From Bradyrhizobium sp. B097 (lineage in GTDB: Bacteria; Pseudomonadota; Alphaproteobacteria; Rhizobiales; Xanthobacteraceae), in assembly GCF_038957035.1 (NCBI RefSeq), contig NZ_CP152412.1, positions 7,498,501 through 7,562,500 on the forward strand: a DNA stretch of 64,000 nucleotides, written 5' to 3'. The translations under genes and the position numbers were made by a program. Position 1 is the stretch's first letter, and the number at the start of each line of letters is the position of its first letter. The notes beneath the pieces are model-generated. The model saw nothing but the letters and a program-made list of their open reading frames with translations, had not been told where the DNA came from and ran no database searches. Of this stretch, positions 43,438 through 52,291 are shown piece after piece.

Positions 43438-44742
43438 ATGGAGGGGGCACCGGTGCAAAGAACAACGATCATTGGACTCGGCCTGCTGGCGCTTCTTGGC
43501 TGCACACCGGCAACCGCCGCAGATTTGTCGACCACAATCGCATCGATGACCGAACCCGCACAGGGCGCCTACACGTTCCTGCATGAGCATCCCGAACTCG
43601 GAAAGAAGGAATTCAAGGCGCAAACTTATCTTGAGGATGCGCTGAAGCAATTTGGATTCACCGAGTTTATCGCCTCGACCGAGGCACCGACGGCCGTGAT
43701 CGCAATTCTTGATAGCGGCAGGCCGGGCCCAACTATTGCGTTGAGAGCTGAGATGGACGCCCGCCCCCTCGAGCGCAACGCGGTCGAGCCAACGTCTCAC
43801 ATGCCGCGCTCACAGATAGACGGCTTGATGCACAATTGCGGTCACGACATTCACGCATCGATCTTGCTCGGCACCGCAGGCATTCTGATCGCCAACAAGG
43901 AGCGTTTTTCAGGAAAGATTGTCTTCTTGTTCCAGCCGGCGGAGGAAACTCCGGGTGGGGCCGATGACATCGTGCACGAGAAGATCCTCGAGCGCCTCGG
44001 GGTCAAAGCCATCTTCGCCGAGCATGTCGCGCCCGGCATGCCGATCGGGACCATCGGCATCGCGCCAGACTTTGCTCTGGCCGGGAGCAACTACTTTCAT
44101 CTCAAGATCAAGGGCAGGGGATCGCATGCGGCAGCGCCCAATGAGGGCAGCGATACGCCGCTCGTTGCCGCCCGTATGGCGATCGAGCTGTCCGAATATC
44201 CGGCCCGTCACCTGGATATCGCTAACAAGCCTGTTGTCATTTCGGTCACGCAATTCCTCGCCGACGGCAATGCGGGTAACGTTATCCCCGCGGATGCCGA
44301 TGTCAGCGGCACCATTCGCAGCTTCGAGAATATCTCCCTGGGCGAGAACGGCGAGCCATCACTTGAGCAAAAGCTCGATCTGCTAGTCTCGCGAATGGCA
44401 TCGGAGGCGGGAGTAAATTACGACTGGGCGGTCCGACCGGGTGCGCCGGCGACACGAAACGACCCTGCGCTGTTCGAGCAAATCATCGCGCCTCTCGGGC
44501 GGACATGGCCTGGGATGCTCGATACGCACCCTGGGCGTGGCATGTTCTCGGAAGATTTCTCATATTATACCGGCGTCATGCCCGCCCTGTACTTCTCCAT
44601 TGGAGTTAGCAAGGACGGACGCGGACTCGCGGGGGTGCATACAAAGGAGTTCGACGCGCACCCCGATATTTTCGCCCACGGGCTTCGTCTCATGACGACG
44701 TTGGCAGTTATCGGGACCGCCGGCAAAATGGACTGGCAGTAG
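43438..44742 (+). CDS. Exported M20-family amidohydrolase
   Basis: The 434-residue hydrolase belongs to the M20D (hippurate/IAA-amino-acid hydrolase) group, which cleaves N-acyl amino acids. Metal-binding motifs are seen in HNCGHDIHASILLGTAG, FQPAEETPGGADDIV and AEHVAPGMPIGTI; a lid domain follows, and GMFSEDFSYYTGVMPALYF near the end carries the last ligand region. The N-terminus (IIGLGLLALLGCTPATA) has a lipobox-like LLGC, so it may be a lipoprotein. The ATG at 43438 is chosen as it gives this signal directly. A decayed duplicate of most of the gene lies at 33,910-34,730. Substrate unknown. Confidence 0.88.
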   Translation: MEGAPVQRTTIIGLGLLALLGCTPATAADLSTTIASMTEPAQGAYTFLHEHPELGKKEFKAQTYLEDALKQFGFTEFIASTEAPTAVIAILDSGRPGPTIALRAEMDARPLERNAVEPTSHMPRSQIDGLMHNCGHDIHASILLGTAGILIANKERFSGKIVFLFQPAEETPGGADDIVHEKILERLGVKAIFAEHVAPGMPIGTIGIAPDFALAGSNYFHLKIKGRGSHAAAPNEGSDTPLVAARMAIELSEYPARHLDIANKPVVISVTQFLADGNAGNVIPADADVSGTIRSFENISLGENGEPSLEQKLDLLVSRMASEAGVNYDWAVRPGAPATRNDPALFEQIIAPLGRTWPGMLDTHPGRGMFSEDFSYYTGVMPALYFSIGVSKDGRGLAGVHTKEFDAHPDIFAHGLRLMTTLAVIGTAGKMDWQ

Positions 44743-45266
44743 GCAACCGGAAGACGCCTCAAGATCAGCCGCGGGTGTATTCTTGCGGTTTCATCACCCT
44801 ATCATTGTGCTGGCGTGTCGATATTGGAAGGATTAAAGCTCGCTGTCCTATTGGTTGCCGCCGGTTCACGAACCGCTTTCATATGGTCCTTGTAACTTCT
44901 CTCTTCAGGCCAGCACACGTGGGAACGTCTGCAGTCGCGGTGGCCCGTCGACAAATCTAGATGCGTCTTAGATAGCGGACGGATCCATAACGTTGTGGGA
45001 ATGGGGCTGTGCGTCGCCCTGCTCGAAACCGGGGCTGGCAAGCGCGGGGGCAAAGTAACGGCCGCGTGAGATTTTCCCAGAGATTGTCGCGCTGCAAGCA
45101 CTTGTCGGACCGGTCAAAAGAATCTTTCGGCTGCCACAGAACATCCTTGGCATCCTGGTCTCAGCCAAGTCGTGTATATCCCCGGCAAACTGGTTTCTTG
45201 CAATAGCGTAGCGCCGCGCGGATCACGGCGCTGGCGTAGTCGTCACCCACTCGAAAGTGAGGCGAT
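44743..45266. other. No gene recognised
   Basis: The first 60 bp continue the duplication shared with 34,680-34,730. The rest has only overlapping frames without family features. Confidence 0.4.
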
Positions 45267-45803
45267 CTAGCGTCCAAGGCCCCGCGAGATGAGGGTACCG
45301 ACCACAATCTGTTGGTTGATCTCAGCCTGCACCTGGCGGAACTTTGCCAACGTCATCTCGACGCTGGCGTTCTCCACGATGGCGGCAGTTTGACCAAACG
45401 AGTCGGCAAAGGCTTGCAGCATATCGCTCTGATCGGATGCAGGAGTAGCCTTGAAGGGACCGAGAAATTGGAGCAGCAATTGCTGCTCAGGCGCCTGAAG
45501 CCGAGACATGTCAAAAGGCTTTCCCCTTAATATCGGCGCTGCACGCGAATATTCTTCCCGGCTTGCGCGGAACTCCGAGACCGACTTGGCGAATAATTGT
45601 TTCGCCTCGCCCGTGGATCGCTTTTCGAGCTGTGCCATGCCAGCGTAGAAGCTCTCATGTCCCGTGAAGGCATGGGCCGCAGCCGACCGCGTCGTCTCTT
45701 CAGCCTGGCCTCCGTACGCATTGCCAATAAACTCAGCCCTCGCGGACGTCGTGCCCTGAAGGAGGAGAACGACGCCAGCAACAACTAGCGATTGTCTACG
45801 CAT
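45267..45803 (-). CDS. Exported helical hypothetical protein
   Basis: The 178-residue protein has a signal peptide (RRQSLVVAGVVLLLQGTTSA, cleavage near ARA-E). The mature part is helical: AAAHAFTGHESFYAGMAQLE, KQLFAKSVSEFRASREEYSR, FRQVQAEINQQIVVGTLI. No family is recognised. The ATG at 45803 has GGAG 7 bases upstream. It overlaps the end of the preceding minus-strand gene by 8 bp, so the two form an operon. Confidence 0.6.
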   Translation of the reverse strand: MRRQSLVVAGVVLLLQGTTSARAEFIGNAYGGQAEETTRSAAAHAFTGHESFYAGMAQLEKRSTGEAKQLFAKSVSEFRASREEYSRAAPILRGKPFDMSRLQAPEQQLLLQFLGPFKATPASDQSDMLQAFADSFGQTAAIVENASVEMTLAKFRQVQAEINQQIVVGTLISRGLGR

Positions 45804-46245
45804 GGCAATCACTCCGTCTTATGCGCGCGAGCGTCTGGAACGGCCCGTCGGACTTATCGGGCAGACGCTTGCTGATCTGGGGTAGCCTGACAAGAATGCA
45901 AAAATCAGCGATTAGGCTCCTGCGGAATTCCGCAGAGACATACTCCGAATTTCTATCGACAAGCATGGAGTTGTAGAAATTGAGAAGAACCCCGATCTGC
46001 GAAGACAACTTCGCACGATCCTTAGCGTCCAGATTGGAAATGTCATCTGCCTGCGCCGAAACAAGGGCGCTAGGATTGTCGGCAAGAAACTTCAGAATAT
46101 CGCGCGATTCCTTGTAAACACCCTGCTCGGTCGTGAAGACGAGCGTGCGGTTCGCCTCGCGAATTTGGTACCCGGTAAAGAAAAGACCGGCCACGGTCAG
46201 ACCGACACCAGCCAGCTTTAGATATGCTTCCATGTCCATGGGCAT
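45796..46245 (-). CDS. Hypothetical single-pass membrane protein
   Basis: The 149-residue product has one membrane segment near residues 10-27 (LAGVGLTVAGLFFTGYQIRE) followed by a cytoplasmic helical domain (TTEQGVYKESRDILKFLADN, GVLLNFYNSMLVDRNSEYVS). This layout, a short N-terminal anchor followed by a conserved soluble helical region, is common among unannotated bacterial proteins that sense or cap membrane partners. No function is suggested. It is the first gene of a two-gene unit with 45267. Confidence 0.6.
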   Translation of the reverse strand: MPMDMEAYLKLAGVGLTVAGLFFTGYQIREANRTLVFTTEQGVYKESRDILKFLADNPSALVSAQADDISNLDAKDRAKLSSQIGVLLNFYNSMLVDRNSEYVSAEFRRSLIADFCILVRLPQISKRLPDKSDGPFQTLARIRRSDCHA

Positions 46246-46290
46246 CGTAATTTACCCCCGCGAGCTTCGTACAGCGTACCGTCGATCCGC

Positions 46291-47160
46291 TTACTGGTTC
46301 AACGCGTCATCCAGGATCGCCCTCAGCCGCGCCGCTCCTTTGAGCAGCTGGCTGTCCAAATCCGCCTTTGCCGAGGTGGGATAATCGTTGTTGATGGTCA
46401 CAGGGTGATCTTTGTCATTTTGCACCGGCGTTCCGGGCGGTAGCCACTGATATGCCTTGATGCCGATCGCATGCGTATCGTTGGCCCAGCCGGCGACCTT
46501 TGCCTCGTCGTATGGAGGGGCGTCGACGGTTGGCAGCGGCGTGGTGTCGAGGGCGTCGGCGTAGCCGCCCCAAGAGTAGGCTTGAAGATCGACGAGCGAG
46601 TCGTCCCACATGCTGTGGAAGGTGGAAGACCTCGTGTAGTCGGAGCCATCGGAACGTTTCGCCTGCAAAGTCACGTATAGCTTGTTGCCACCTTCGTCAG
46701 CGGTCCGTTCGCTGGCATGTAAGGGCTGATCGACATCGCCCGCGAGATGTACAACAAGCTTCAACGCTAGAACGCGCTCTTCTTTCGAAAGCGACTTGTC
46801 CTTCAGCATCGTGATGGCGGCCGGAAGGCCTTTGACGATGCATGTACCCTTACCATTCTTCTCGAGGCAATCGACCGCAGCATCATAGTTCGGATGCGCG
46901 ACGTCGATATCGACGAAATGCCATCGATACGTTTGCTTGCCGGCGGGCGTGAACTTGTAGTCATCCGCCCAAACCGAGATGGAGGCCAAGGACGTTTCGC
47001 CGATCAAGGCCTTGACGTTCGCGAGAGCTGTGGGGCTGAGATGGCGCTGCGCCAGTTCGGCGATAATGGAGTGACCAAGCTGGCCCCACGCGTGGGCGGG
47101 GCTTGCAAAGCCTGCGATGGCGACGCTCAGGAGAGAAAGGGCAATACGGGACGACTTCAC
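46291..47160 (-). CDS. S1/P1-type nuclease
   Basis: The 289-residue exported zinc nuclease cuts single-stranded nucleic acids. The signal peptide ends in SPAHA, leaving a mature N-terminal Trp (WGQLGHSIIAELAQRHLSPT), which is itself a zinc ligand in S1/P1 nucleases. Further ligands appear in SVWADDYK, YRWHFVDID, LVVHLAGDVDQPLHASERTA and STFHSMWDDSLVD. Start is GTG at 47160 with GGAGA 8 bases upstream; the longer frame adds no signal-like sequence. It fits with the nearby exported phosphatase for extracellular nucleotide or phosphate scavenging. Confidence 0.92.
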   Translation of the reverse strand: MKSSRIALSLLSVAIAGFASPAHAWGQLGHSIIAELAQRHLSPTALANVKALIGETSLASISVWADDYKFTPAGKQTYRWHFVDIDVAHPNYDAAVDCLEKNGKGTCIVKGLPAAITMLKDKSLSKEERVLALKLVVHLAGDVDQPLHASERTADEGGNKLYVTLQAKRSDGSDYTRSSTFHSMWDDSLVDLQAYSWGGYADALDTTPLPTVDAPPYDEAKVAGWANDTHAIGIKAYQWLPPGTPVQNDKDHPVTINNDYPTSAKADLDSQLLKGAARLRAILDDALNQ

Positions 47161-47377
47161 GGGGCAATCTCCGCGCTGAAGCAATAATGCAATACAACTA
47201 TCAAACGACCATAGCGCGATGTCTATATGAAGCAATATGACGAGGGGCCACCTTACTCGAAATTTTTTAAACATACACCTTCTGATAGAGTAGATTTTTG
47301 GAATGAACGGCGTACCCTGTCGTCACTTGCACCGGTCGGCGTACGGTCGCGTCCGTTGCGAAACACAGGAGCAATAG

Positions 47378-48151
47378 GTGACCCTTGCTGCGTTTCATCC
47401 GTGCTTCGCGACCTTTTCGCGCCACTTTCTGATCACTGCCGGGTTTGCCCTTTCCGCGCACTGGGCAACGCCGGATGCGCAGGCGCGGGATTGGGACTGT
47501 GCCAAAAAACATACGATTGATCCGTTGCAACCGACCAATATCGGTCAACTCAAGGACGTGCTGCGGGAATACCGGTATTGTGGCGGCTATGACAAGGAAT
47601 TCGCCAGCGTCATCAGCAAGGCGAAGGACGAGCTTCAAAAGCAGGCTTCGCAAACCCAGAACCCGGCTCTCGTTCTCGACATCGACGAAACATCGCTTTC
47701 AAACTGGCTCGAGATCGAGTTGGACGATTTCGCCTTCATCCCGGGCGGCACTTGCACGCTAGAAACCGGAGCAGCCTGTGGGGACACGGCATGGGAACTC
47801 AGCGCTCGCGCAGAAGCCCTGGCGCCGACGCTTGATCTCTTCAACACGGCAAAGTCACTCAACGTAACGATATTCTTCATTACCGGTCGTTCCGACCGCC
47901 CCGATCTACGGGCCGCGACAATCCAGAATCTTAAGCAGGCTACTTACGACGGTTGGAAAGAGCTATTCATGCGGCCGATATCGTCCCCGGGTGCAAATGT
48001 CACCGAATACAAAACCCGGATGCGGGCTCACATTGAGGACGACTTGCAATACCACATCATAGTCAATGTGGGAGACCAGCAAAGCGACCTCAGTGGCGCA
48101 CATACGGGTCAAGCGTTTAAAGTGCCGAATCCCTTCTATTTCATACCATAG
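47378..48151 (+). CDS. Exported HAD-superfamily acid phosphatase (class B-like)
   Basis: The 257-residue protein has a hydrophobic export signal (residues 10-34, HFLITAGFALSAHWATPDAQ), then HAD motifs: DxD in LVLDIDETSLSNW, motif II in FFITGRSDRPDLRAATIQNL, a lysine in YKTRMRAHIEDD and the acidic motif in VNVGDQQSDLSG. The end KVPNPFYFIP is characteristic. Such secreted phosphatases release phosphate from organic esters. The start is GTG at 47378. A frameshifted relative of its C-terminal half is found at 51,990-52,196, diverged enough to be a paralogue rather than a recent copy. The SGNH hydrolase gene follows after 8 bp. Confidence 0.88.
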   Translation: MTLAAFHPCFATFSRHFLITAGFALSAHWATPDAQARDWDCAKKHTIDPLQPTNIGQLKDVLREYRYCGGYDKEFASVISKAKDELQKQASQTQNPALVLDIDETSLSNWLEIELDDFAFIPGGTCTLETGAACGDTAWELSARAEALAPTLDLFNTAKSLNVTIFFITGRSDRPDLRAATIQNLKQATYDGWKELFMRPISSPGANVTEYKTRMRAHIEDDLQYHIIVNVGDQQSDLSGAHTGQAFKVPNPFYFIP

Positions 48152-48159
48152 CAATAGCG

Positions 48160-48864
48160 ATGACTGATTTGGACTGCCATACACCCCAGGACTTGTGCCA
48201 ACTCGGGGGCGAGCTTAATCACATGCGCGCCGCGCTCCAGGAGGCCGCCGACGTCAACATCGTCGCGATCGGCTCTTCGTCGACCAAAGGCGAAGGTGCC
48301 AAGGACGAGGCGAGCAGCTATCCCGGCAGGCTATGTGCCGCCTTTGCTGCCCGATTTGCTCGACCGATAATTCACGTGCTCAATCGCGGGGTCGATGGCG
48401 AGGAAGCCGGGAACGAGGAAGCACGGTTCGACAAGGACGTGTTTCCCCATAACCCGCCGCTCGTCATCTGGCAGGTCGGCACCAATGGGGCCTGGAAGGA
48501 AAAGGATTACGTTCTGGCCGATGTGCGGGATGCCATTCTCCGGGGCCTCGATCGACTCGCAGCAACGCAGACTGACGTCGTCTTGATGAACTTGCAATAC
48601 GCCCCGGCACTGCTCGACGAGGATCGGCCCAAGCCCCGTACCCAGGAAATGCAGGATATCATTGCACAGATTGCCTCGGACCGCCGGATCGGCCTCTTCA
48701 GGCGCTTTGAGATCATGCGCTACTGGCACGTCAACGACGGCGTACGATTCGACCAGATGATCAGTAACTTCGACGGCTTCTGGCTTCACCAGAATGACTG
48801 GAGCTACAATTGCGTCGCCCAAGCCTTGTGCGAGGGCATAATCTCTGGAGTCACCAGCGAGTGA
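48160..48864 (+). CDS. SGNH/GDSL-family hydrolase
   Basis: The 234-residue esterase-like enzyme has block I with the nucleophile in VAIGSSSTKGEGA, the block II glycine region RLCAAFAARFARP, block III VGTNGAWKEKDY in place of the usual GxND, and block V with Asp-x-x-His in FDGFWLHQNDW. The substrate is unknown; family members hydrolyse esters and acetylated sugars. There is no signal peptide, unlike the phosphatase 8 bp upstream with which it is probably co-transcribed. Confidence 0.85.
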   Translation: MTDLDCHTPQDLCQLGGELNHMRAALQEAADVNIVAIGSSSTKGEGAKDEASSYPGRLCAAFAARFARPIIHVLNRGVDGEEAGNEEARFDKDVFPHNPPLVIWQVGTNGAWKEKDYVLADVRDAILRGLDRLAATQTDVVLMNLQYAPALLDEDRPKPRTQEMQDIIAQIASDRRIGLFRRFEIMRYWHVNDGVRFDQMISNFDGFWLHQNDWSYNCVAQALCEGIISGVTSE

Positions 48865-48959
48865 TCGTCTGACGAAGACCTCGATCCCTCCACCTGATTT
48901 TCGTGCCTCAGAGGGTAAGGCCGAAATCAAGCGCCGCCACCCAGCGGAAGCTCGACCAG

Positions 48960-49200
48960 CAAGGGCAGCCGACGAAAGGGCAGTGATAGCGACGCGGGCA
49001 TGCAATGACCGCGGGCACCGAGGCGACTGCATTCGCAAGACCAGTTAAGAAGGCACCCGGCGCGCCGCATCAGTGATAGCGATGCCGCAGGCAAATGCGT
49101 GGCCGAGTACTTCCGGCAAGGAGCGCATTATGCCATGCGTGAGGGATTGTGAGCCGAGAGGCGAAGATGGCGCAGTGGCTCCGGGTGAAGCTTAAAGCCC
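48960..49200. repeat. Non-coding conserved repeat, copy 2
   Basis: In order, this contains CAGTGATAGCGACGC (48980), AAGACCAGTTAAGAAGGCAC (49037), CAGTGATAGCGATGCC (49071) and GCGTGAGGGATTGTGAGCC (49137). These match, with changes, the motifs at 22,431-22,560. No coding frame is convincing. Boundaries are approximate. Confidence 0.55.
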
Positions 49201-49294
49201 GGCCGAAGGCCACGCCAGCTTCCCGACTGCCGCTGGATCGCATGGTCGTAGTCGCGAGTGTAATGGTCCGGCCTGAATGTGTCTCTGCGCTGGC

Positions 49295-49639
49295 TTAAAA
49301 CACCATTTCGGGGGAGCCAAGCTGCGCACGCGCCTTTTCAAGCCGGGTGATCGAATATATAGCCTCAAACGCGGGGTACGCCTTCTGGAAATGAACAAGT
49401 GCCGCTTGGCGGAAACGATCCCTGATATTCGTGAACTTGCCCGACATCGTCTCGTAGTCCTTGATGGCGTCATCGAGACGGGAGCCCCGACAAGTCAGCG
49501 GTATCACAGCTGCCAGCGGCGTAAACACCGCGGCCCAGTCCAGCTCGCCGGCGCGCCGAAAACCACGGGGCGCCGCAAGGCGGAAAGTCCTGCCCCAACG
49601 GAGCCAGCGCAACTCACCAGCCGTCGCTTCGACGGCCAC
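49295..49639 (-). CDS. Hypothetical protein with hydrophobic segment (possibly a remnant)
   Basis: This encodes up to 114 residues. The C-terminal two thirds look protein-like: one hydrophobic segment (DWAAVFTPLAAVIPLTCRGS) then helices DAIKDYETMSGKFTNIRDRF and AALVHFQKAYPAFEAIYSIT. The layout resembles the end of small membrane proteins with a hydrophobic hairpin followed by a cytoplasmic helical tail. The first 35 residues are Arg/Trp-rich and unconvincing, so the true start is probably lost. Function unknown. Confidence 0.4.
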   Translation of the reverse strand: MAVEATAGELRWLRWGRTFRLAAPRGFRRAGELDWAAVFTPLAAVIPLTCRGSRLDDAIKDYETMSGKFTNIRDRFRQAALVHFQKAYPAFEAIYSITRLEKARAQLGSPEMVF

Positions 49640-49660
49640 CGAACCGGCTTCTCTCCTGAG

Positions 49661-49912
49661 TCAATACAAGTTGCTACGTGCCGTCGTTGACGCGCCGTGG
49701 GCCACGCGCTTGGATATGAAGATTAGCAGCCACCGAATATTACCAGCCACGTCATAGATCGCTATTGGAGAAGTTGCGATTGCGCGGCGGAGCTTGATTT
49801 CAATGCAGCGCCTGCAGTGTAGCTCGCCGCCATTGGCCGGTTCAGAGAGGATGAACACCTCGTCTGGCGGGAACTCTTCGTCGCAGTGATCGCAGTGCGG
49901 GTTTTTGGACAT
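49661..49912 (-). CDS. Small zinc-ribbon-like protein
   Basis: The 83-residue product has two Cys pairs: CDHCDEEFPPDEVF near the start and LHCRRCIEIKLRR near residue 32, spaced as in zinc ribbons (CxxC-x22-CxxC). A short hydrophobic stretch follows (NIRWLLIFISKRVA). Not recognised as a named family. It may be a structural zinc module in a small regulatory or nucleic-acid-binding protein. The start at 49912 has a weak AGGG site. Confidence 0.5.
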   Translation of the reverse strand: MSKNPHCDHCDEEFPPDEVFILSEPANGGELHCRRCIEIKLRRAIATSPIAIYDVAGNIRWLLIFISKRVAHGASTTARSNLY

Positions 49913-49989
49913 ACCCTATTTGCCTGCAGTGACGAGCCGGTTGTGACAAATGCCGCATCCGGTCTATGCACGCGGCGTCGGTGAACAAT

Positions 49990-50205
49990 CTAGACAAACA
50001 TTTTGGTAAACGGGTCTATCGCGGTTGAATACCTAGTAGGTTTTCCAACTCCGACCGTAAAGAATGGAAAGAAGTTTTTGACCGTCTCGATGTAGCGTTC
50101 GCGAGGAGTGGATGGCCTCTCGCCTACGACTCCACCCCTTGGCAAATTATCAATCCATTTGAGCTGATCGCATAGCGCGGATACGTCTTTGTCGTCGAAG
50201 GTCAA
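49990..50205 (-). CDS. Small hypothetical protein
   Basis: This encodes 71 residues (MTFDDKDVSALCDQLKWIDN, then LPRGGVVGERPSTPRERYIE and a Phe-rich NFFPFFTVGVGKPTRYSTAI). No family is recognised and no ribosome-binding site stands out. Amino-acid composition looks natural and there is no competing frame. It could be real or a remnant. Confidence 0.35.
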   Translation of the reverse strand: MTFDDKDVSALCDQLKWIDNLPRGGVVGERPSTPRERYIETVKNFFPFFTVGVGKPTRYSTAIDPFTKMFV

Positions 50206-50597
50206 ATGACTTCTGTCGTGCGCAACGAAAGTTCGAATGTGGCGTATCGCAATAGATCATCTCTCATACGTGGTCCGTAAACGCCGAGAGCGTAAGCCAT
50301 CCGAATCTTGACCGCGAAGTTCATGGAGCCGTCATCGCTTCCACTAAACGATTATTTCTGTTCGGCTTCCGCCTCAGGAGTGTTCCACCCTAGTACGCAG
50401 TGCGAGAGGATGGCGAGCTCAAGACCCTGCTCCAGAATTGAACCAAGCAGCAAGCAGGTTGCGCGGTCAGCCATTTGGATGCTCGGTTCACCGACTTTCA
50501 ATTACCCACATTGACCGGCGCGCCATTTCGATACAAGCCATGAGTGTTGCAGCTCTCGGTCTGTTTGCTCGCGATTGCGGCCTGTGTCACGCGCAAT
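50206..50597. other. No gene recognised upstream of the parE-like toxin
   Basis: I looked for a ParD/CopG-type antitoxin in front of the toxin on both strands and saw none. The frames present lack an antitoxin-like helix pattern. Confidence 0.4.
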
Positions 50598-50897
50598 ATG
50601 AACGACAATAAGCGCGCCGTCGCGTTATCTGCACAAGCTCAAGAAGATCTGTTGGATATCTGGCACTACAGTGCGAACAGTGGTCGCCAGAACAAGCCGA
50701 TCGACAACTTAGGTGAGATGTTTGAGCGCCTGTCGGACAACCCCAACTGGAGCCACCTACGCGATGACCTCATCGCCGGATTGCGTTCGGTCGTCGTGCA
50801 CCCTCATCTGATCTTTTATCGCCGATCATCCGGAGCAATTCACATTGTCCGCATTCTACATCAACGCCTCGACACGAGTATGCATTTCCGTCAATAG
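50598..50897 (+). CDS. ParE/RelE-family toxin without visible antitoxin
   Basis: The 99-residue protein fits the ParE/RelE toxin superfamily: VALSAQAQEDLLDIWHYSAN at the start, the FERLSDNPNWSHLRDDL segment, and the C-terminal strand pattern VHPHLIFYRRSSGAIHIVRI, LHQRLDTSMHF. ParE toxins poison DNA gyrase and are normally encoded after a short antitoxin gene, which is not seen here. The ATG at 50598 gives normal ParE length. It may be a remnant of a former pair or rely on an antitoxin elsewhere. Confidence 0.8.
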   Translation: MNDNKRAVALSAQAQEDLLDIWHYSANSGRQNKPIDNLGEMFERLSDNPNWSHLRDDLIAGLRSVVVHPHLIFYRRSSGAIHIVRILHQRLDTSMHFRQ

Positions 50898-51040
50898 GCC
50901 AGGCCGAAATACGGCTCAACAGAGCTAAACAATCGTAAGACCGTATGTCCGCCTCTGCCGATGAGATGGCTCGCCCTACACCGCGCGTCCGAGGGTTGCT
51001 CGGGCGGACCGAGCCGATCCTCATCACAGGAGGACGAGCC

Positions 51041-51798
51041 GTGGCAGATTATGAGGAAGCATTCGTCGGAATCGATGTAGCCAAGCCGAGAAATGCCGTC
51101 GCGATTGCGGATGCAGGCCGGGAGGGGGAGGTTCGGTCCTTCGGCGAGGTCGATGCTTCGGCCACCAACATGCGCCGCGTCTTAGGGCGGATCGCCAGCC
51201 GGTTTGACCGCGTCCACTTCTGCTACGAAGCCGGCCCGACTGGCTATGGTCTTTATCGCCTGATCCGGTCGCTCGGCCACCAATGCACGGTGGTGGGCGC
51301 CGTCGCTGATCCCAAGGAAGCCGGGTGATCGTGTGAACACGAACCGCCGGGACGCCGTTTCTCTCGCGCGGCTGCTACGCGCCGGCGAGCTGACGGCTGT
51401 ATGGGTTCCCGATGAAGGTCACGAAGCGATGCGCGACCTCGTTCGCGCTCGATCGGCAGCGGTTGAGACGCTGCGGATCCACCGGCAGCAGGTGAGCGCC
51501 TTCATGCTCAAGCATGGCCGCACCTATCCCCGCAAAAAGGGCTGGACGATGCGCTATTTTCGTTGGCTCCAGGAACAACAGTTCGACCACCCCGCACATC
51601 AGAGCGCTACAAGAAATGGTCGAAGCAGTTCGCGTCGCCAGGGACCGGGTCGACCGGCTCGAGCGCACGATCGAAGAGTTCGTCTCGACCTGGTCTCTGG
51701 AGCCGCTCGTGCGGGCGCTTCAAACATTGCGCGGCGTCGATCTGGTCGTCGCAGTGACATTCGCGACCGAGGTCGGTGACGTGAGCCGTTTTCTCTGA
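51041..51798 (+). pseudogene. IS110-family transposase remnant
   Basis: GTG at 51041 (AGGAGG upstream) starts EEAFVGIDVAKPRNAVAIAD, the RuvC-like DEDD motif region of IS110 transposases, continuing to FDRVHFCYEAGPTGYGLYRL. A frameshift near 51,300 moves to VNTNRRDAVSLARLLRAGEL and HEAMRDLVRARSAAVETLRI, and another near 51,595 to EMVEAVRVARDRVDRLERTI. The similarity ends at 51,797 before the C-terminal catalytic serine domain. The gene is dead. Confidence 0.85.
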
Positions 51799-51989
51799 TG
51801 GCGGACTGGCTCGCATCGGCCACCGACAGCGCCTTTGCGGCGGCTGCAGCGTCCTCCGGATTTGCTCCCACGCCGGCGGCACCACCGGTGCGCAACCGGG
51901 CGTCCGAGCTTCTTGGATTGAACCCGCAGTATGTCGCCTGCATCACAAACGTTCCTGCCGAGGACGAGACGTCACAGTCCAACTGGCCG

Positions 51990-52196
51990 CGGATCATTCG
52001 GGATGACTTTGCCTACATTTACGTTCGCGATCTTGGGTCAGCGGGAAGCGTCGTCAAATACACGTCGGCAGCAGGAGCTGATATCGAGAGCAAGGCTTTA
52101 CGATCATAGCCAACGTGGCCGACCAGCTGAGTGACTTAGCCGGAGGCCCCGCCGAATGACATTCAAGGTCGCGGATCCCGCCTACTTCATTCCTTG
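51990..52196 (+). pseudogene. 3' remnant of a HAD acid phosphatase gene
   Basis: Plus-strand frames give SVVKYTSAAGADIESK, then after a shift near 52,096 FTIIANVADQLSDLAGG and after another FKVADPAYFIP ending at TGA 52194-52196. This follows the end of the phosphatase encoded at 47,378 (VNVGDQQSDLSG, KVPNPFYFIP) but is a diverged paralogue. The stretch 51,798-51,990 before it is open but unrecognised. Confidence 0.75.
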
Positions 52197-52236
52197 AAGC
52201 TAAGCGCTGTCGAGACTGCCAGACTGGCACAAAAGA

Positions 52237-52280
52237 AGCCGCCGCCGAGACGGACCCTCGGCGGCGGCTCTTTGCTTTTG
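52237..52280. terminator. Bidirectional hairpin terminator
   Basis: A perfect 13-bp stem, AGCCGCCGCCGAG (52237-52249) and CTCGGCGGCGGCT (52257-52269), is followed on the plus strand by CTTTGCTTTT and on the minus strand by TCTTTTGT. It separates the plus-strand phosphatase remnant from the convergent minus-strand operon ending at 52292. Confidence 0.85.
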
Positions 52281-52291
52281 CATTGCAGCAA

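Noticed and set aside
48331..49038. 235-codon open frame on the minus strand
   Set aside because: Antisense to the SGNH hydrolase gene, which shows its family blocks.
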